Positions 26,221-37,864 of a stretch of 64,000 nt of DNA are shown here, in pieces. The position numbers were made by a program, and so were the translations under genes. The notes under the pieces are model-generated. The model saw nothing but the letters and a program-made list of their open reading frames with translations. It was not told the origin of the DNA and ran no database searches. How positions within the stretch are numbered: the stretch's first letter is position 1; every line of letters starts with the position of its first letter. Origin of the DNA: Watersipora subatra (lineage: Eukaryota; Bryozoa; Gymnolaemata; Cheilostomatida; Watersiporidae). The stretch spans positions 13,770,764 through 13,834,763 of the forward strand of contig NC_088709.1 in the NCBI RefSeq assembly GCF_963576615.1, read 5' to 3'.

Positions 26221-26511
26221 CTTTCAACGCAATCAATCACTTAAATTATACCGCAACAATTATATTGATCAAATTTCTATAACATGAATAAAACGATGTG
26301 AATGAATTGATAATAAAACTGCTGCACGATGAAGGCGGTAAGAAAACTTTCTACATAAACGTAGAAGGTTTATATATACTGATTGTTGCTGTCACTTCTT
26401 CTACAATCTACATGATTATTCGATGATAATGACTAGCTAGTATGAAAACCTAACAATTTTTTCTCATCAGTTGGTGTAAGAGGCTGTGCATGAATAAATA
26501 GAAAAAATTTA

Positions 26512-27345
26512 TGTCTTTTTTTTGAATGTCAGGAAATGAGGTTTCTTAACACTTATTGTCATCCTGCTGGCAATACGGCACTCGTTTATAAAAGACAGTG
26601 TTTTATTGTAAAAGTGATCTGAGGCACACGGACAGTTGTTACTGCAAATAAAAACTGTGTCATCGGCATAAATAAAAAATAAAGAATTAATGAAAAGAGA
26701 AAATATATCATGAATAAAAATTTGGAATAAAGAAGCTAGAGCTGAACCCTGAGGTACATCGGGATGCATAGGAGGCATATGAGACACACAACCAGCGAAT
26801 GATGCAAATTGATGACTATCAAAAAGGAAAGGGTGAAATATATCACATGAATCTCCTGATATGTTAAACATTCGTAACTTTCTCTCTAGATTTCGATGAT
26901 CGACATACGCAAATGCCTTGCTAAAGTCTAGAAAGAGTCGACTTACACATCTGTCCATATTTACAATATCAGCTATATAATATATTATATAGCCCATTCA
27001 GCTCACGAGATTATATATATTGTATTATATATATGCAATATAATATATATTATATTGCATGTATATATATATAATACAATATATATAATCTCGTGAGCTG
27101 AATGAGTACAAGAGTGCCTTCCTCTGAAACCTGACTGATGTTTGTTGATGTACTTATTATTTGAGTAGGAGTGTTGAGTTTGAGTAGGATGATTTGAATA
27201 GGAGATTCTTCAAACAATCGTTAAGGTGTAGTTCAAATATTTTGGACGATATTGTTAAGACTGAGATCAGATGAGAGTTTGAAGCATTTTTTTTGCCTCC
27301 ATGTTTAAACACAGGCGTCCCATGAAGTGCTGAGGATTTAGGGCA
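26512..27345 (-). mobile_element. LINE relic, reverse-transcriptase palm, interrupted by a palindrome
   Basis: Minus-strand pieces follow RT order: TPVFKHGGKKNASNSHLIS (27.3 kb), QSGFRGRHSC (27.13 kb), LFLDFSKAFAYVDHRNLE (26.9 kb), PQGSALASLFQIFIHDI (26.73 kb) and the catalytic FIYADDTVFI (26.65 kb). The downstream part keeps a 162-codon ORF. The fingers/palm join is broken by the 110-bp palindrome at 26995-27104. Expected LINE endonuclease and 3' end are missing. Confidence 0.85.
26995..27104. repeat. 110-bp near-perfect AT-rich palindrome
   Basis: CATTCAGCTCACGAGATTAT on the left is mirrored by ATAATCTCGTGAGCTGAATG on the right, with an AT-only centre built on TATATTGTATTATATATA and its complement. 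It lies inside the RT relic. The outer 20 bp of each arm are RT coding sequence, so one arm is an inverted duplicate. Confidence 0.9.
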
Positions 27346-27559
27346 AGGAAATTTTTATTATCTTCACAGAACTAGAATCGGGTTCAGTGTTTTACTATTG
27401 CTTATTGATTTCAACAATAAACAAATTGATCCTTGAAACGATGTTAGACTTTTCCCAAACTTTTGGATTATGTTTGCATCTTTAGAAACTGCGGGAGTTA
27501 GTCTCTGGAATACATGTATTATTTACCAGCTTTTTTGCAACTGTAGATGGTGGAACGGC
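27346..27559. other. Intergenic sequence, nothing recognised
   Basis: Short AT-rich link between the LINE relic and a MITE fragment. Confidence 0.4.
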
Positions 27560-27659
27560 GGATGGGTTTGTGATAGTTTGAATAATGTTATCCCAGACGA
27601 TCATCACATCATCCCAAGTATTGTAGGATTAAAGGTGACACAATGTGAACCAGCGACTT
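27560..27659 (+). mobile_element. MITE family A, copy 6 (3' fragment)
   Basis: Only the last 100 bp are kept: GCGGATGGGTTTGTGATAGT, then CGATCATCACATCATCCCAA, ending GTGAACCAGCGACTTA. They match the right end of copy 4. Confidence 0.65.
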
Positions 27660-27949
27660 AATGAAACTCTTTGTGCTCTACTGGTTGCAGTAATTTGATA
27701 CGAGCTCCCATTGTTGCTCAGGTCAATGACATTTGAGCAAAAAATTGGCATCACTTAAGTGCTATTGATGTTAGATTTATGACTATTTATTTATAGCACC
27801 ACTCGCCCGGGTCGACCTGTTTTGCTCTAGGAAGCACCACATGCGCTGCCTAATGTACAAATAGTTATTCCGCAGAGATGATACTTCAAAAGATCGATGT
27901 TTCTTGATGCAATCCATGGTGCCTTACTTGGTGCGTTAATAAGTGATCA

Positions 27950-28175
27950 AAGTAATAACTGTAGTAGCCGTGACAGCGCTGTGTCAATGTTGATAGCATA
28001 AATCGAACACTTACTCTTTTAATTTTTAAAGTTTTATCAGCTATCAAAACATTTTATTTTTAAAAACATCTTCTTTCATGTACGCGATTTGTTTATTATA
28101 TTTATTGCTTGGCAACATCTTGACTACTTTATGATACAATCAAGTCCATCTTCTTGGCTTCACTTTATTTAGGAA
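27950..28175. repeat. Dispersed direct repeat R1, copy 2
   Basis: Second copy of the 26009-26220 repeat in the same orientation, with several small substitutions and indels. Confidence 0.7.
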
Positions 28176-28274
28176 CTGTTTAATTTAATCATGTCAGGGT
28201 CGGAGGGATCGAAGTTACTAGACTATATCCTATAGGCACTAATATACATTACTCGTATGTCTATGAATAAAAAT

Positions 28275-28450
28275 AATCTTTACTATAATAAGGGCCATGT
28301 TAATCCGTTCATCCGAAGCCACTGTGAGGGGGTAGGATAAAATATCGTTTCATACATGATTCGAACTCAAAACCTTCAGCTCAGTAGACCGACACTCCAA
28401 CACCTGCACCATTCAACCACCTTCTGGAACTTCAGAATAATTGTTCAGAT
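28275..28450. mobile_element. SINE-like repeat, family S2, copy 2
   Basis: CTATAATAAGGGCCATGTTA at one end, an inverted tRNA-like stretch (GATTCGAACTCAAAACCTTC, AGACCGACACTCCAACACC) and a GAATAATTGT tail parallel 15165-15360. Confidence 0.45.
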
Positions 28451-28518
28451 ACTTATTCTCTCTGCTTTATGAGCAAACTGAATAATCTCCCACGACAAAC
28501 TGAACAGGTAGGGTACTA

Positions 28519-29502
28519 GAAGAGTGCACCCTCAGGATACGATTACCCTGATATACGATTTTTTCACCTTACGAAGTGGAACATGACGATTTTTTTCACC
28601 TCACCATTTGAATCTTATTTCACCGTACGAAATTAATAGAGTTTTTGCCCGAGTTCAAATTTGGCAGCGGGTGTGCTTATTACGGACATCAGAATAACAA
28701 AGACGCAAAAATGCTGTTCGTCAAAAATAGTTTTCACAACGCCCTAAAGAGATGCGATGACCGATTTATCCCAGTTCAACCATTCTTGTGTACAGCGGTA
28801 ATGTTTTTCAATTAAAACCAGTTGCAAAGTTGAAGTTGCGATCTCTTTAAGCAGAATATCAGTGGCTGGACAACTTCCCTCATCATGCTAACAAAAATCT
28901 ACTTCATTATGAAAGCAACATCGTTCGGGCTTTCTTGCCGAATTAGGATGAAAAAGATTTTGATGAGATCGTCTAAAATTATGTTGAAAACAAAGCTGAA
29001 ACCTAATAAGCGATAAGATTTTAGTGATAAAAAGTCGAAATTCAGCGAAATAGTTGAAAATACATACTAAAACTTAGCTTTATGTGTGTGTTTAGTAAGT
29101 GTGTGTTCAAATAAGTTTAGCTTATTTAAAGTGAATTCACTTTAAACACGCCAAACTTATTTAAAGTGAATACAAATTTCATGTTATACGCACATCTATC
29201 TCGAAGGTGAGAACTCCCTTCGGTACATACTGCACATAGGACATCGTAATGTTACATTTTAATGCAGATCATAACCAATAAATACACTAAAGTTACTGTA
29301 GGTAACTATAGTTACTAAGGTTAACATACTATTTTGTTACTAATTTTTAATATGTACAGTACTTGTAAGAAATTTTGATGGTTTTTACCAGGGAATGTTT
29401 GCATTATATAATTACTATGGTTTCTATACCCTTCTATACGATTTTTTCACCATATGATGCCAACCCTGGAACGGGTTAAAATCGTAACCTGAGGGTGCAC
29501 TG
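28519..29502. mobile_element. Tigger-like non-autonomous element T2
   Basis: Ends GTGCACCCTCAGGATACGAT and ATCGTAACCTGAGGGTGCAC are inverted repeats. The right end closes CACTG|TA, as in the other pogo-type elements here; the left flank is eroded. A second inverted pair lies inside (CGATTTTTTCACC at both ends), as does a small palindrome (TTTAAAGTGAATTCACTTTAAA near 29130). A short open stretch (HHANKNLLHYESNIVRAF) may be a transposase scrap but I do not recognise it. Confidence 0.7.
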
Positions 29503-30714
29503 TATATAACTTATACTACAAGACTAATACTGTTGTATCTGGTGGTTCAGTAAAAAATATTGTTCTATAACACATGTAAAAAACATGTAAAACATTGTTT
29601 TTAGCATACCTACTTTGTAACACTGACTTTGTAAGTATAAACAAAGATAGCAAAAATATCAAGCATGAACACAAACGCGTAGATGCTTGCCCACATAACT
29701 CCCTTAAACCTGACTCATACTGAACGCCTGTAAGTTATGTTCACAGATTCCCAACAATCTTACACTGCCTAGCCCAAGGACCAATTTAGGCTTTGCCAAT
29801 AACAACAGATTCATCTCAAACCTCATATGGGTGAAACTCACCCACAATTAATCATATTTAGAGTGTTTAATAATTTTTGTTCCCCAACCAGATATTACAG
29901 TAATAATGCATTACCAAGCGTCTAATTTATGGCATAGGAGAGCTGCACAGACACAATTATGCAATATATCAAGTCATAAGACTTAACAACAGAGGCACTT
30001 ATTTTCAGGTATATTTGGGGCGTCTATAAATGTGTTAAACGCATTCCTTCAGAATACTACTCTAACTTTTACTTGTTTGTATAATCAACTGAGTATCGGT
30101 AGACAATGAAAAATACCATACAAATTATCGTGTAAATATATTTTAAAACGACTGAAGTGTTTAACATACATTTGTATGTAGCAAATATAATGTAACTCCA
30201 CCAACTGTGATAGTGTCTGGTAAAGTGGAGCGTGGTGATTTTGACCAGTATTTCTGCTTGCATTGTACAACAAGTGTACATTTATAATGTTTATATGCAA
30301 ACATATCTTATGAAATTCAAAATGAATTAATTTTCAAGTATTGAATTCTTGAAGGTTAATGCCAATTTGTAACATTGAAACAGCCCATTTTTGCAATTAC
30401 CGACACGGCAATTGCAATTACTGGCCTACTAACACGTGAAGTTAATGAGAAGACAACTGCTGTTGGAAAACAGACATCGAGTACAAGAATGAGTAGATAG
30501 CTATTAAAATGACATAGTGAAGAGCAAACAATCACTAATTAAAATATTACATTAATATCTAAATAAGTTTATATTCAAATATTTAATTTACCTTAAATGT
30601 ATAATTATTAATCAAATAAACTTACAATTTAAATAGAATACTGACACTTTACTAGCAACAATACACAGTATTCAAAATTAAGGTAATTAGTACATGACAA
30701 CTCGCGACACTAAA
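29503..30714. other. Intergenic sequence, nothing recognised
   Basis: Overlapping 70-codon minus-strand ORFs at 30069-30300 in two frames are not supported by any motif. Confidence 0.4.
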
Positions 30715-30785
30715 ATTTCTAATACAGCACCTAATGCTCCGGTGGCTACCAAAAGTACAGTTGTTCTTGCATGCCAGCACTTTAT
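30715..30785 (-). mobile_element. Short LINE scrap related to the 5.8-kb relic
   Basis: CTACCAAAAGTACAGTTGTT followed by CTTGCATGCCAGCACTTTAT matches the C-terminal end of the RT at about 5940-5990. Only about 70 bp remain. Confidence 0.5.
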
Positions 30786-31724
30786 TTATACCCGCGTATA
30801 TATAAGATAATTGTATACTTTTAATCAATAATTAATGTTATTAATATTAAGCGTTTTGTTGGTATTTGGAAATATATGTGTTATTTATAGCTTCATGTAA
30901 TGGTTAGCCTCCAGACCTTTAATTTGGTTTTTTATCAAAACAAACTTTGATTAAGACAAAGTAGGACAGTTCACCTCAAAATTAAACTGGTAATAGCAAA
31001 TAATGTTGAGACAGTGAATCGATAAATTGTCATCAATATTATCATTATTCAATTCTATTTAAACACATACATACATGGTTATACAATGCAGTAGTGTCTA
31101 TAATAAAGTGATGTTATTAGCTATAGCTATGATACATCAAGTGTCATAAATACCGTTGTTGCATGTAATTGATTAATAATCTTATATATATTGACTGCTG
31201 AAATGCTGCAGTGATTTGAAAATACTGATTGCTTCTGTGATGTTGGTGATATCCTATATAAATTCTGATTGTATTCCTCAGTTTGTCAAATTCTTTGTTT
31301 TGTGGAATATCCATGGATGACCAATGTAGCATGTTATTCCATTAGAGTACGGTTGTGATAAATATTAATAATCCACATTTGGATAAGCATCCGTGCATTT
31401 AACATTTAATATTTGTAAGTTCTTTTGCTGCAGTGATCAAACAACATCTATGCTTAGATATTCATGCCTTGTCACAGCAATGATCGGACAACTCTCAGGC
31501 TTGATCTTTTCAAAAGCAATTGTCAAAAATATTCATTTCAAGTCTCAAGAAAGGTGACAGAGACAAGAGAAAAGCTACAGCTGATAGAAAGAAGAAAATG
31601 ACAATAAAATATACAGTTGGCTGCTCATGAATATACACTAAACAGAAAAGGCCCAACCAGGATGATTTCAGTCATATGAGGCAAATATCCACTCATTTGC
31701 AATCTTACGGTATTTCTAGATCTA

Positions 31725-31870
31725 TTAATTAAAGGTTGACTTGTAACAAAATACACATTACAGTTATTTGGTATTAAAAGATTCACCATGTCTTACTCTG
31801 TTGTGTTGTAGGTACCACATATGTGGAAATGTGATTAAAAGCTCTTAAAAGCTCAAAAACGAAAAGCCGC
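31725..31870 (+). mobile_element. Foldback element F1, solitary left arm
   Basis: AAAGGTTGACTTGTAACAAA, then CATTACAGTTATTTGGTAT, then GTGGAAATGTGATTAAAAGC match the arms of the complete element at 51718-52634. The opposite arm was not found nearby. Confidence 0.7.
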
Positions 31871-32001
31871 CAGCAAATCAACGATGTTTGTTAGGTGGGA
31901 AAAAACAATAATAATCATCAAAGTGGCAGTGCTAGATGTCATAAATGAAGGTTTTATTTGTGGCATAAAATGAGATTAGAATAATAAATGTGCTTATACA
32001 G

Positions 32002-32351
32002 GCTGAGCAACTGTCTACAGTTAGATGAAATCGAGAATCTCAAACAGAAGTTATCCGAAGGTGTGCAGATTTTGTAAAATTCTTATCTATCGCAAGCTCA
32101 GTATGACCTCTGGGCTTGTTGATTTGCAAATTTTGAAACTTGAGATAAGACTTGTCCGACCTAAGCAAAACCAAGCTGACAGTTAGATACACGAGATAAA
32201 AAAGTGGTTTTAATAGTCTTGTGTGTGTGTGTGGTTTTTTTCTGTTAGAAAGCTAGGTCTAGTATGTCCCATATTGTTTTACAGGCATTGGAATTGTTGA
32301 GCATTGCCATCATACACTGAAGATGGTGCTACCGTGCGCTGGAGGCACAGC
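32002..32351 (+). CDS. Two phase-compatible candidate exons of an unknown gene
   Basis: Candidate exon 32002-32060 follows CTTATACAG and ends GAAG|GTGTGC. It reads LSNCLQLDEIENLKQKLSE, a leucine-heptad-like peptide. Candidate exon 32285-32351 follows TTTTACAG, ends CACAGC|GTAAGT, and reads GIGIVEHCHHTLKMVLPCAG. Joined, they keep one frame (phase 1 into phase 1) and both outer ends stay open. I do not recognise the product, and no further exon could be found on either side. Two short exons with matching phase can occur by chance in this much intergenic DNA. Confidence 0.2.
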
Positions 32352-33105
32352 GTAAGTAATGTTTTCTAGAACAATTTCACACCTAAGAGTGACGGCCTGC
32401 TTCTCGCCGAAGAATTCCACAACTGCACAACTCTAAGTTAAGGTGAAACTCTAGAATAGATCTGTATAAACTGAGAAATCTTGCGCGTCTGAATTTACGA
32501 AACACCAAGTGTAACCACATGAAAAATAAGAAAAGTTACTAGTTACAGAGGCTAATGGAATCAATCCCCTGTTCAGAGATGTGAAAGTGTGCCAATAAGC
32601 TAATGAGCTACTCAGCCAGCATCACACACATTGATGAGACAGCTGTTGGTATACCATTTGTAAATGTCAATGCGGATATTGATGTGACAATCATGGCAAT
32701 GAACCCGCTGAGCAAGCTGATGATATTTGAACATTACGACCAATCAGAGAACGTAAACCTTCAGCATGTCTTTCTATTTTCCATGGTGTCAACTAATTGT
32801 GCTTTATAAATCAAGGGAAAATGTGATAATTGTCTGTATATAGGTGCATCATTGCTTTGTAACAGTATATTTATTATATGAAGACGTAGCACATGACACT
32901 GCGTTTCTGTGAGGTTGATTCAAATAAGAGGGGATCAAAGTGAACCACTGTAAAGCGTTATAGTTTTCTAAGAAACACTATGTATAGTGCAATGCTGCTT
33001 GATGGAGATTGTTGTTCGAAGTCTCTGCAGCGGTTTGCAGACTCTGCAACTACCGCACGACGTGAGAAAAGCTACACTAGACAAATAATTTTCATTAGCT
33101 GCGTC

Positions 33106-33345
33106 TGTTGTACTATGGGATTTGTGGACTCAGGATGTATTGGCGTCTGAGCTCAAAGCAGCTGCGTATGGTTGTGGCAGCTACGGAGTAAATAAAGCCA
33201 GTAGATACAGCTAGTAGATGAAGCTAGTAGATTAGGTAGATTTTTCAGTATTGGGTAGTGCCTATTATATATAAAGAAGTGGAAAGAAAGACGGGGCCTT
33301 TTTCTTTGTTACAACTGATGTAGGTAGACATACGTTTATACAACA
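33106..33345 (+). repeat. Left LTR (240 bp)
   Basis: Starts TGTTG and ends CAACA, a 5-bp inverted terminal pair. It shares ATTGGCGTCTGAGCTCAAAG and the later TATTATATATAA-GAAG-GGAAAG block with the right LTR. It contains an AATAAA at about 33191 and a TATA-like TTATATATAAA near 33265. Confidence 0.85.
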
Positions 33346-34850
33346 TGGCGTCACCGATGAAGTTTTGTTTTTTTCTTGTGATCGTTAACGAAAGAGTGCT
33401 GGTTCTGGTGGCGAGTTACCTTTAATGATAGATAATACTCTTAACCGGGCGTGAAGGTGAGGCGATGTAATCACAAAGTTTTGAAAGTTTATCAAAACTT
33501 ATCAAAACTCTAATGTCCCTACGATGTTTTTAGTTTTAATTCAAAAACTTTTCTTGTTGGAGCACTTCTTGTCATTTATATTAGGTGGTTTCTGCCATCA
33601 ATAATTACAGTTTTGGGATGCAAATTTATTTGCCACTTAGTCTTACGTTTTTTCCAGGGCTTCACTTCCGAGTTTGTTTTATATTCATATAGCACTATAT
33701 AACTCTGCATTAATTTATTCTAGCTTTTCTAACTGCTATTCATGTTATCTTAACACTTCTAACAATAAAATAAAATGGCCAGTATTTATACAATATGAAC
33801 TAGAGCCGAGACAGTTGTATTTTTCAGACGCTTTTTTTATTCGGCATAATTTGGTTTCCCCAAAGTCAAGTACCATTAGTCATATTCTGTTTTTAAAAGG
33901 GTTCTAATGACATGTTGTTAGTTTAGGCTAGCTAAAACAAATAATAACAGAACAAAAGAAAGCCAAAACTAAATGCCGCATTTTTGAGTGAAAAAAATGT
34001 GGCACTGAGGTACTTTGCGCAATGGCTAATGTGGCAGTAAAAGGGTTAAATCATAGGGCTGTAGCACGTGTCTGCAGCATAACTGATAAATTTAGAAAAC
34101 CCTCAATTTTGATTGGCCTAGCAAGGTGATCACACTACTGTACAACATAAATTGCTATAGTCCTATCACAGTGCCCACAAGGTTAATATGGGTAGATTAG
34201 AACAATTCTCCTGTGAAAACCCTAACAAATCCTATCTACCATGCAATAAAATTTATTACATGATGTTACGTTGTAGCCTTAGTAATGCAATGGTGACTCA
34301 ACAAAAATAAGTGAAAGTAAACCAGCGATAGACGAAATATAGATTTCAGTCTAAAACACTTACTGTAGAGCTGTTTATCCTAAGAAACAAATTACACAAG
34401 TGGAACAAATGGTTTTAACGTGCAGTAATTTTTTTTTCTTTGACCAGTGAAAGTTTGCTGACATTTTAGGGCAGCCATGACACCTAGCTCAAGCCAGTTA
34501 TCCAACAGACCTCAGTCAATAAACAACTATAATATATCGATGGGTATTTTCTGGTTCTTCGACTGATTTCCATATGATAGGAAATTCACTCCGCTACATA
34601 TTATTGTCTAGTGAAAACTTGATGATTACATTCAAACTGTTTTTAAAAATAGATAACTCACTGACAAGCACAGAGCACATGCATTTAAAGTTATAGGTGT
34701 AAGTGAAGTGTTGGGGCAGCAAGTTGTCGAAGCTGTAAAGTTTAGGTTTATTATTTGTGAAATGGTACAAGGCAAGAATTAAACATAAGATGAGAGAGGG
34801 GAGGTGCACAGCGAATTGTGTTAGTGGTGTAGAGTAGATTGGGCTGTGAC
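33346..34850. other. LTR-element leader and unassigned interior sequence
   Basis: About 1.5 kb between the primer-binding site and the gag relic. Part of it (34590-34690) resembles 53745-53800, so it may contain a separate repeat insertion. No ORF is supported. Confidence 0.4.
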
Positions 34851-35675
34851 ATGATGGAGTTCGGTTATTTGAAACTGATTTTTGGTGAGCACAGTGATGG
34901 TTCGTGGGAGAGATTTGTGGAAGAGATGAATTTGTGTATTGAGACTGCAGTTGAGAAGAGTGGTTATGAAGGTGGTAATAAATGACCTATTATTAAAGGT
35001 CGAACTGAGTTGGTACTGTTATTGAGAGCTATTGGACATAATGGTAAAGAGGTGTTGAAAAGTTCAGGGTTCGATGTAGATGGTGGAGATTCTACTTATG
35101 AAGGAGCCGTGGAGGTTTTGCAGGAGTATTATGGAAGACAGGAGAGTATGTTTGTGAAAAGGGCATAAGTTCCTGACGGCTAGACAGGCACTTGATGAAA
35201 GTGATAGAGTTTTTGCAACAGGTTGAGAGCTTGAGTGGATATGCAAGTATTCCCAATAATGTTAATAGAGTAAGGTTTGCTCTAATAGTGACAGTTAACG
35301 GGTTGAGAGATAGAGACGTAAAAAGAGACTTGATAAAGAATGCTGATTTGACATGGGATTTGTTGAGTGAGGCAGGGTCTGGGAAATGGCGAATAATTCG
35401 GAGAGATTATTGAGAGCGGAGAATAGAGGTGGTGAGTTGAGAAGTGAGAATAAGGAGGTAGTGAGGATGTTAAAGGAAAACAGTCGAGCGCAGTACCCTA
35501 GTGGTAGTGATAGACAGTATGATTCAGAAAGTTTATATTCTCTTAGACGTAGTCCTGAAGATAGTAGAAAGTACTATGGAGGTAGCAGTGATGATCGAGA
35601 TGTTAGCAGGTATGTGGCAAAAAGTCGGGAATATAGCAAAGACAGGGACAGTAGGAAGTATAGAGATGATAGCTA
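34851..35675 (+). pseudogene. Degenerate gag gene of the LTR element
   Basis: The relic starts at ATGATGGAG and is interrupted by two in-frame stops (near 34983 and 35166) and frameshifts. The visible blocks follow a Ty3/gypsy-type capsid: an N-terminal helix with FGEHSDGSWERFVEEM, a middle LVLLLRAIGHNGKEVL, then ESLSGYASIPNN and FALIVTVNGLRDRDVKRDL, and last a basic, serine/arginine/aspartate-rich tail (SRKYYGGSSDDRDVSRY). No CCHC zinc knuckle was seen. The purine-strand bias (G-rich plus strand) sets it apart from its neighbours. It cannot make protein now. Family assignment is by pattern of residues, not search. Confidence 0.65.
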
Positions 35676-35733
35676 AAAGGGAGCCGTCTCTACAAAAGGT
35701 GTAGGTAGTAGAGTAAGTAGTAGAGATAGAGTT

Positions 35734-35893
35734 TGCTACATTATGGAATTTGTGGTGCTCAGGTAATATTGGCGTCTGAGCTCAAAGCAGTTGCGTGTGG
35801 TCGCGGCAATTATGGTGAGCGGATAAAGCCAATAGATGAAGCTAATGGAACAGGTAATATTAGGCAGTCTTGAGTAGCGCCGATTATATATAA
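35734..35893 (+). repeat. Right LTR, first part
   Basis: Starts TGCTACATTATGGAATTTGT and aligns with the left LTR through the TATATATAA block, then is cut by the nested insertion. The remainder resumes at 37780. Confidence 0.8.
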
Positions 35894-36250
35894 GGACTAG
35901 CGAAATGCCCGGCGTAGCAGGAGTATTAAAAATCAACTTATAAACAGTGACATGTGATGTAGTTGCCTGCCGGCTGCCACTTGCCATTTGCTTGGCATAA
36001 AGCCAATGACTAATTTGAGTAAGTTAGTAACCTATAGCTAAATTTCCTAATAAGAGCTGTGAGAGCAAGCTTGCATTATGTTGCGGAACACACAGTGTTA
36101 TGCATATTTTCACCCAGATGCCGACTCATATTGCCCAATGAATCCATCAATCTTGCGTAGCTCAATGGATTAGCATATCGCCTGGGAAATGGGAGGTTCC
36201 GAGATCAAATCTTTGGTGATACGGATTCTTCATTCCAAGATTTTGAAATA
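35894..36250 (+). mobile_element. tRNA-derived SINE, family S1, copy 3 (nested in the right LTR)
   Basis: Head CTAGCGAAATGCCCGGCGTA, middle ATCAACTTATAAACAGTGAC, and a tRNA-like part with A box TAGCTCAATGGATTAGC and B box GGTTCCGAGATCAAATC (36150-36215). Confidence 0.75.
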
Positions 36251-36458
36251 TACGAGTATTATATATTGAACATAGCTATAGCTGACATACCTGCCAACCC
36301 TGGAGTAGGGAAAGGAGTGAGAGTGTATTTTGGGGGCAATGAAAACGCGAAGATTTGATAAGTGGGGTAAATTTTCATAGCGTATAAAAACACCACAGCG
36401 AAAGACAATATAACTCCATATGGAAACCACATGTCGTAGAGGTTATTGATAGATGAAG

Positions 36459-36507
36459 ATGCCACCAATGATATACAGCCCCCAGGGCTGTATATCATTG
36501 ATGCCAC
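36459..36507. mobile_element. Hairpin micro-element H1 with 7-bp flanking duplication
   Basis: The 35-bp palindrome 36466-36500 begins CAATGATATACAGCCC and ends GGGCTGTATATCATTG. It is bracketed by ATGCCAC on both sides (36459-36465 and 36501-36507). A sister copy with its own flanking duplication is at 59539-59595. Confidence 0.75.
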
Positions 36508-36833
36508 AAATATGTTTATACATATTTGTTTATTGGTAGTAAGTATATGATTACTACTTGAAGATTTGGGTAAAACAGGTTTGCTCGGGTAAAAAGGGCA
36601 ATTTTGTGACACGGGCGTGAGATGCGTGAGGCATGGGGCAATTGTGTGAGTCTCATGCCCAATGCGTGAGTTCTTCTTCTCATTAATCACATCCACTCCT
36701 GTGCAGAAGCCTTATTGTGATATCCTATAGAACTAGAGATAGGGGTCAATAGTTTTTTTCAAAACTTTAGATCGCCAGATGGTGTTAGTGACTAGTATAC
36801 AAGAGGTTAAAGACAGTAAAACAAGACAATATG

Positions 36834-37779
36834 TTATAAGCGTGCAGTTGGATGAAAGAAGAAGTTTCTCTTGGTCTCTGTATTTATGTGGGATTTAATT
36901 CCAAATACACAAGTAGACGGGTATGCTTCACAATGCTGCACAGAAAATTCAGTATCCACTGAAACATATTTACTTAGAATTTTTTCCCTAACTGTTATGT
37001 CAGTAAGTCTGTGACACCATTCAAGAGAAGGCCAGTCATCCATATTCATTTGGTCAGTGATTTTATCATATTTTTTTGGTGGAAGGCCCAACGATATGCT
37101 TTACGGTTTATCGAATCAAGTTGTTTCATATGCTTTTGAATGTATGGCGACCACACTACTGAGCTGTATTCAACAATGGAACGACAAATAGTAAAGTAGA
37201 CAACAGAATTTGTTTTAGTAGCAGCTGATTTCAAGGATCGCATGAGCATGTGGAGTGTGCTATTGGCTTTAGCACAAATATGGTTAATGTGAAGGTCTGG
37301 TGCAAGGTTTGAGTTGATCACAACGCCCAAGTATGTAAAACTTCGAACAGATTCGAGACAAATTTGATTTATATAGTATTTGCAAGCTATGTAGATTCAT
37401 CGGAGATCCGCATCGATTGGCATTTACTAGGATTGAAACTCATTTGCCAGTCATTAGCCAATGAGACGAGATTGTTTAGATCAGTCTGAAGAGCAAGACT
37501 ATCACTGTTGTTTCGTATTATTCTGTACAGTAGTGCATCATCAGCAAATAAACTAAGCTGACTATTCTTCGATATTGAGTTAGGCAAATCGTTAATAAAT
37601 ATAAGAAAAAGTAGGGGCCCCAAGACTGAACCTTGAGGCTCTCCAGACGTAACAGGATGAGGTGAGGAAAGCCTGTCGTTGACGGATACCTGAAAACTAC
37701 GATCAGTAAGCCAACTACAGTTGGCAGGTATGATAGCTGGACACACGGAATCACCCACAAATTTTGACATTTATATACT
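36834..37779 (-). mobile_element. LINE relic, C-terminal half of RT (nested in the right LTR)
   Basis: Three minus-strand frames together cover the second half of a jockey/CR1-like RT. The first (37387-37770) has LSSPHPVTSGEPQGSVLGP and the catalytic LSLFADDALLYRI, with F in place of the usual Y. The second (37046-37330) has LGVVINSNLAPDLHINHI-type thumb sequence and WSPYIQKHMKQLDSI. The third (36834-37091) is the C-terminal end with LTDITVREKI. Frameshifts separate them. The 5' half is absent. Confidence 0.85.
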
Positions 37780-37859
37780 GTATATAGAAGCGGAAAGAAA
37801 AACAAGGCCTCATTCTTTGCTATAACCTCATGTAAGTAGATACATTTGTTTATATAACA
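37780..37859 (+). repeat. Right LTR, second part
   Basis: TATATAGAAGCGGAAAGAAA through to TTTATATAACA aligns with 33266-33345 of the left LTR and ends next to GCGTC. Confidence 0.8.
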
Positions 37860-37864
37860 GCGTC

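Larger units (their letters stand above)
33101..37864 (+). mobile_element. LTR retrotransposon relic, gag only, with nested insertion
   Basis: The element spans 33106-37859 and is flanked on both sides by the 5-bp duplication GCGTC (33101-33105 and 37860-37864). The left LTR is complete. The right LTR is split at about 35893/37780 by a 1.9-kb block of other repeats. Directly after the left LTR is TGGCGTCACCGATG, a plausible tRNA primer-binding site. A purine-rich AGTAGTAGAGATAGAG precedes the right LTR. The interior is only about 2.4 kb and encodes a gag-like relic but no protease, RT or integrase, so it depended on another element for its movement. Family assignment to Ty3/gypsy rests on the gag resemblance only. 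Confidence 0.85.
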
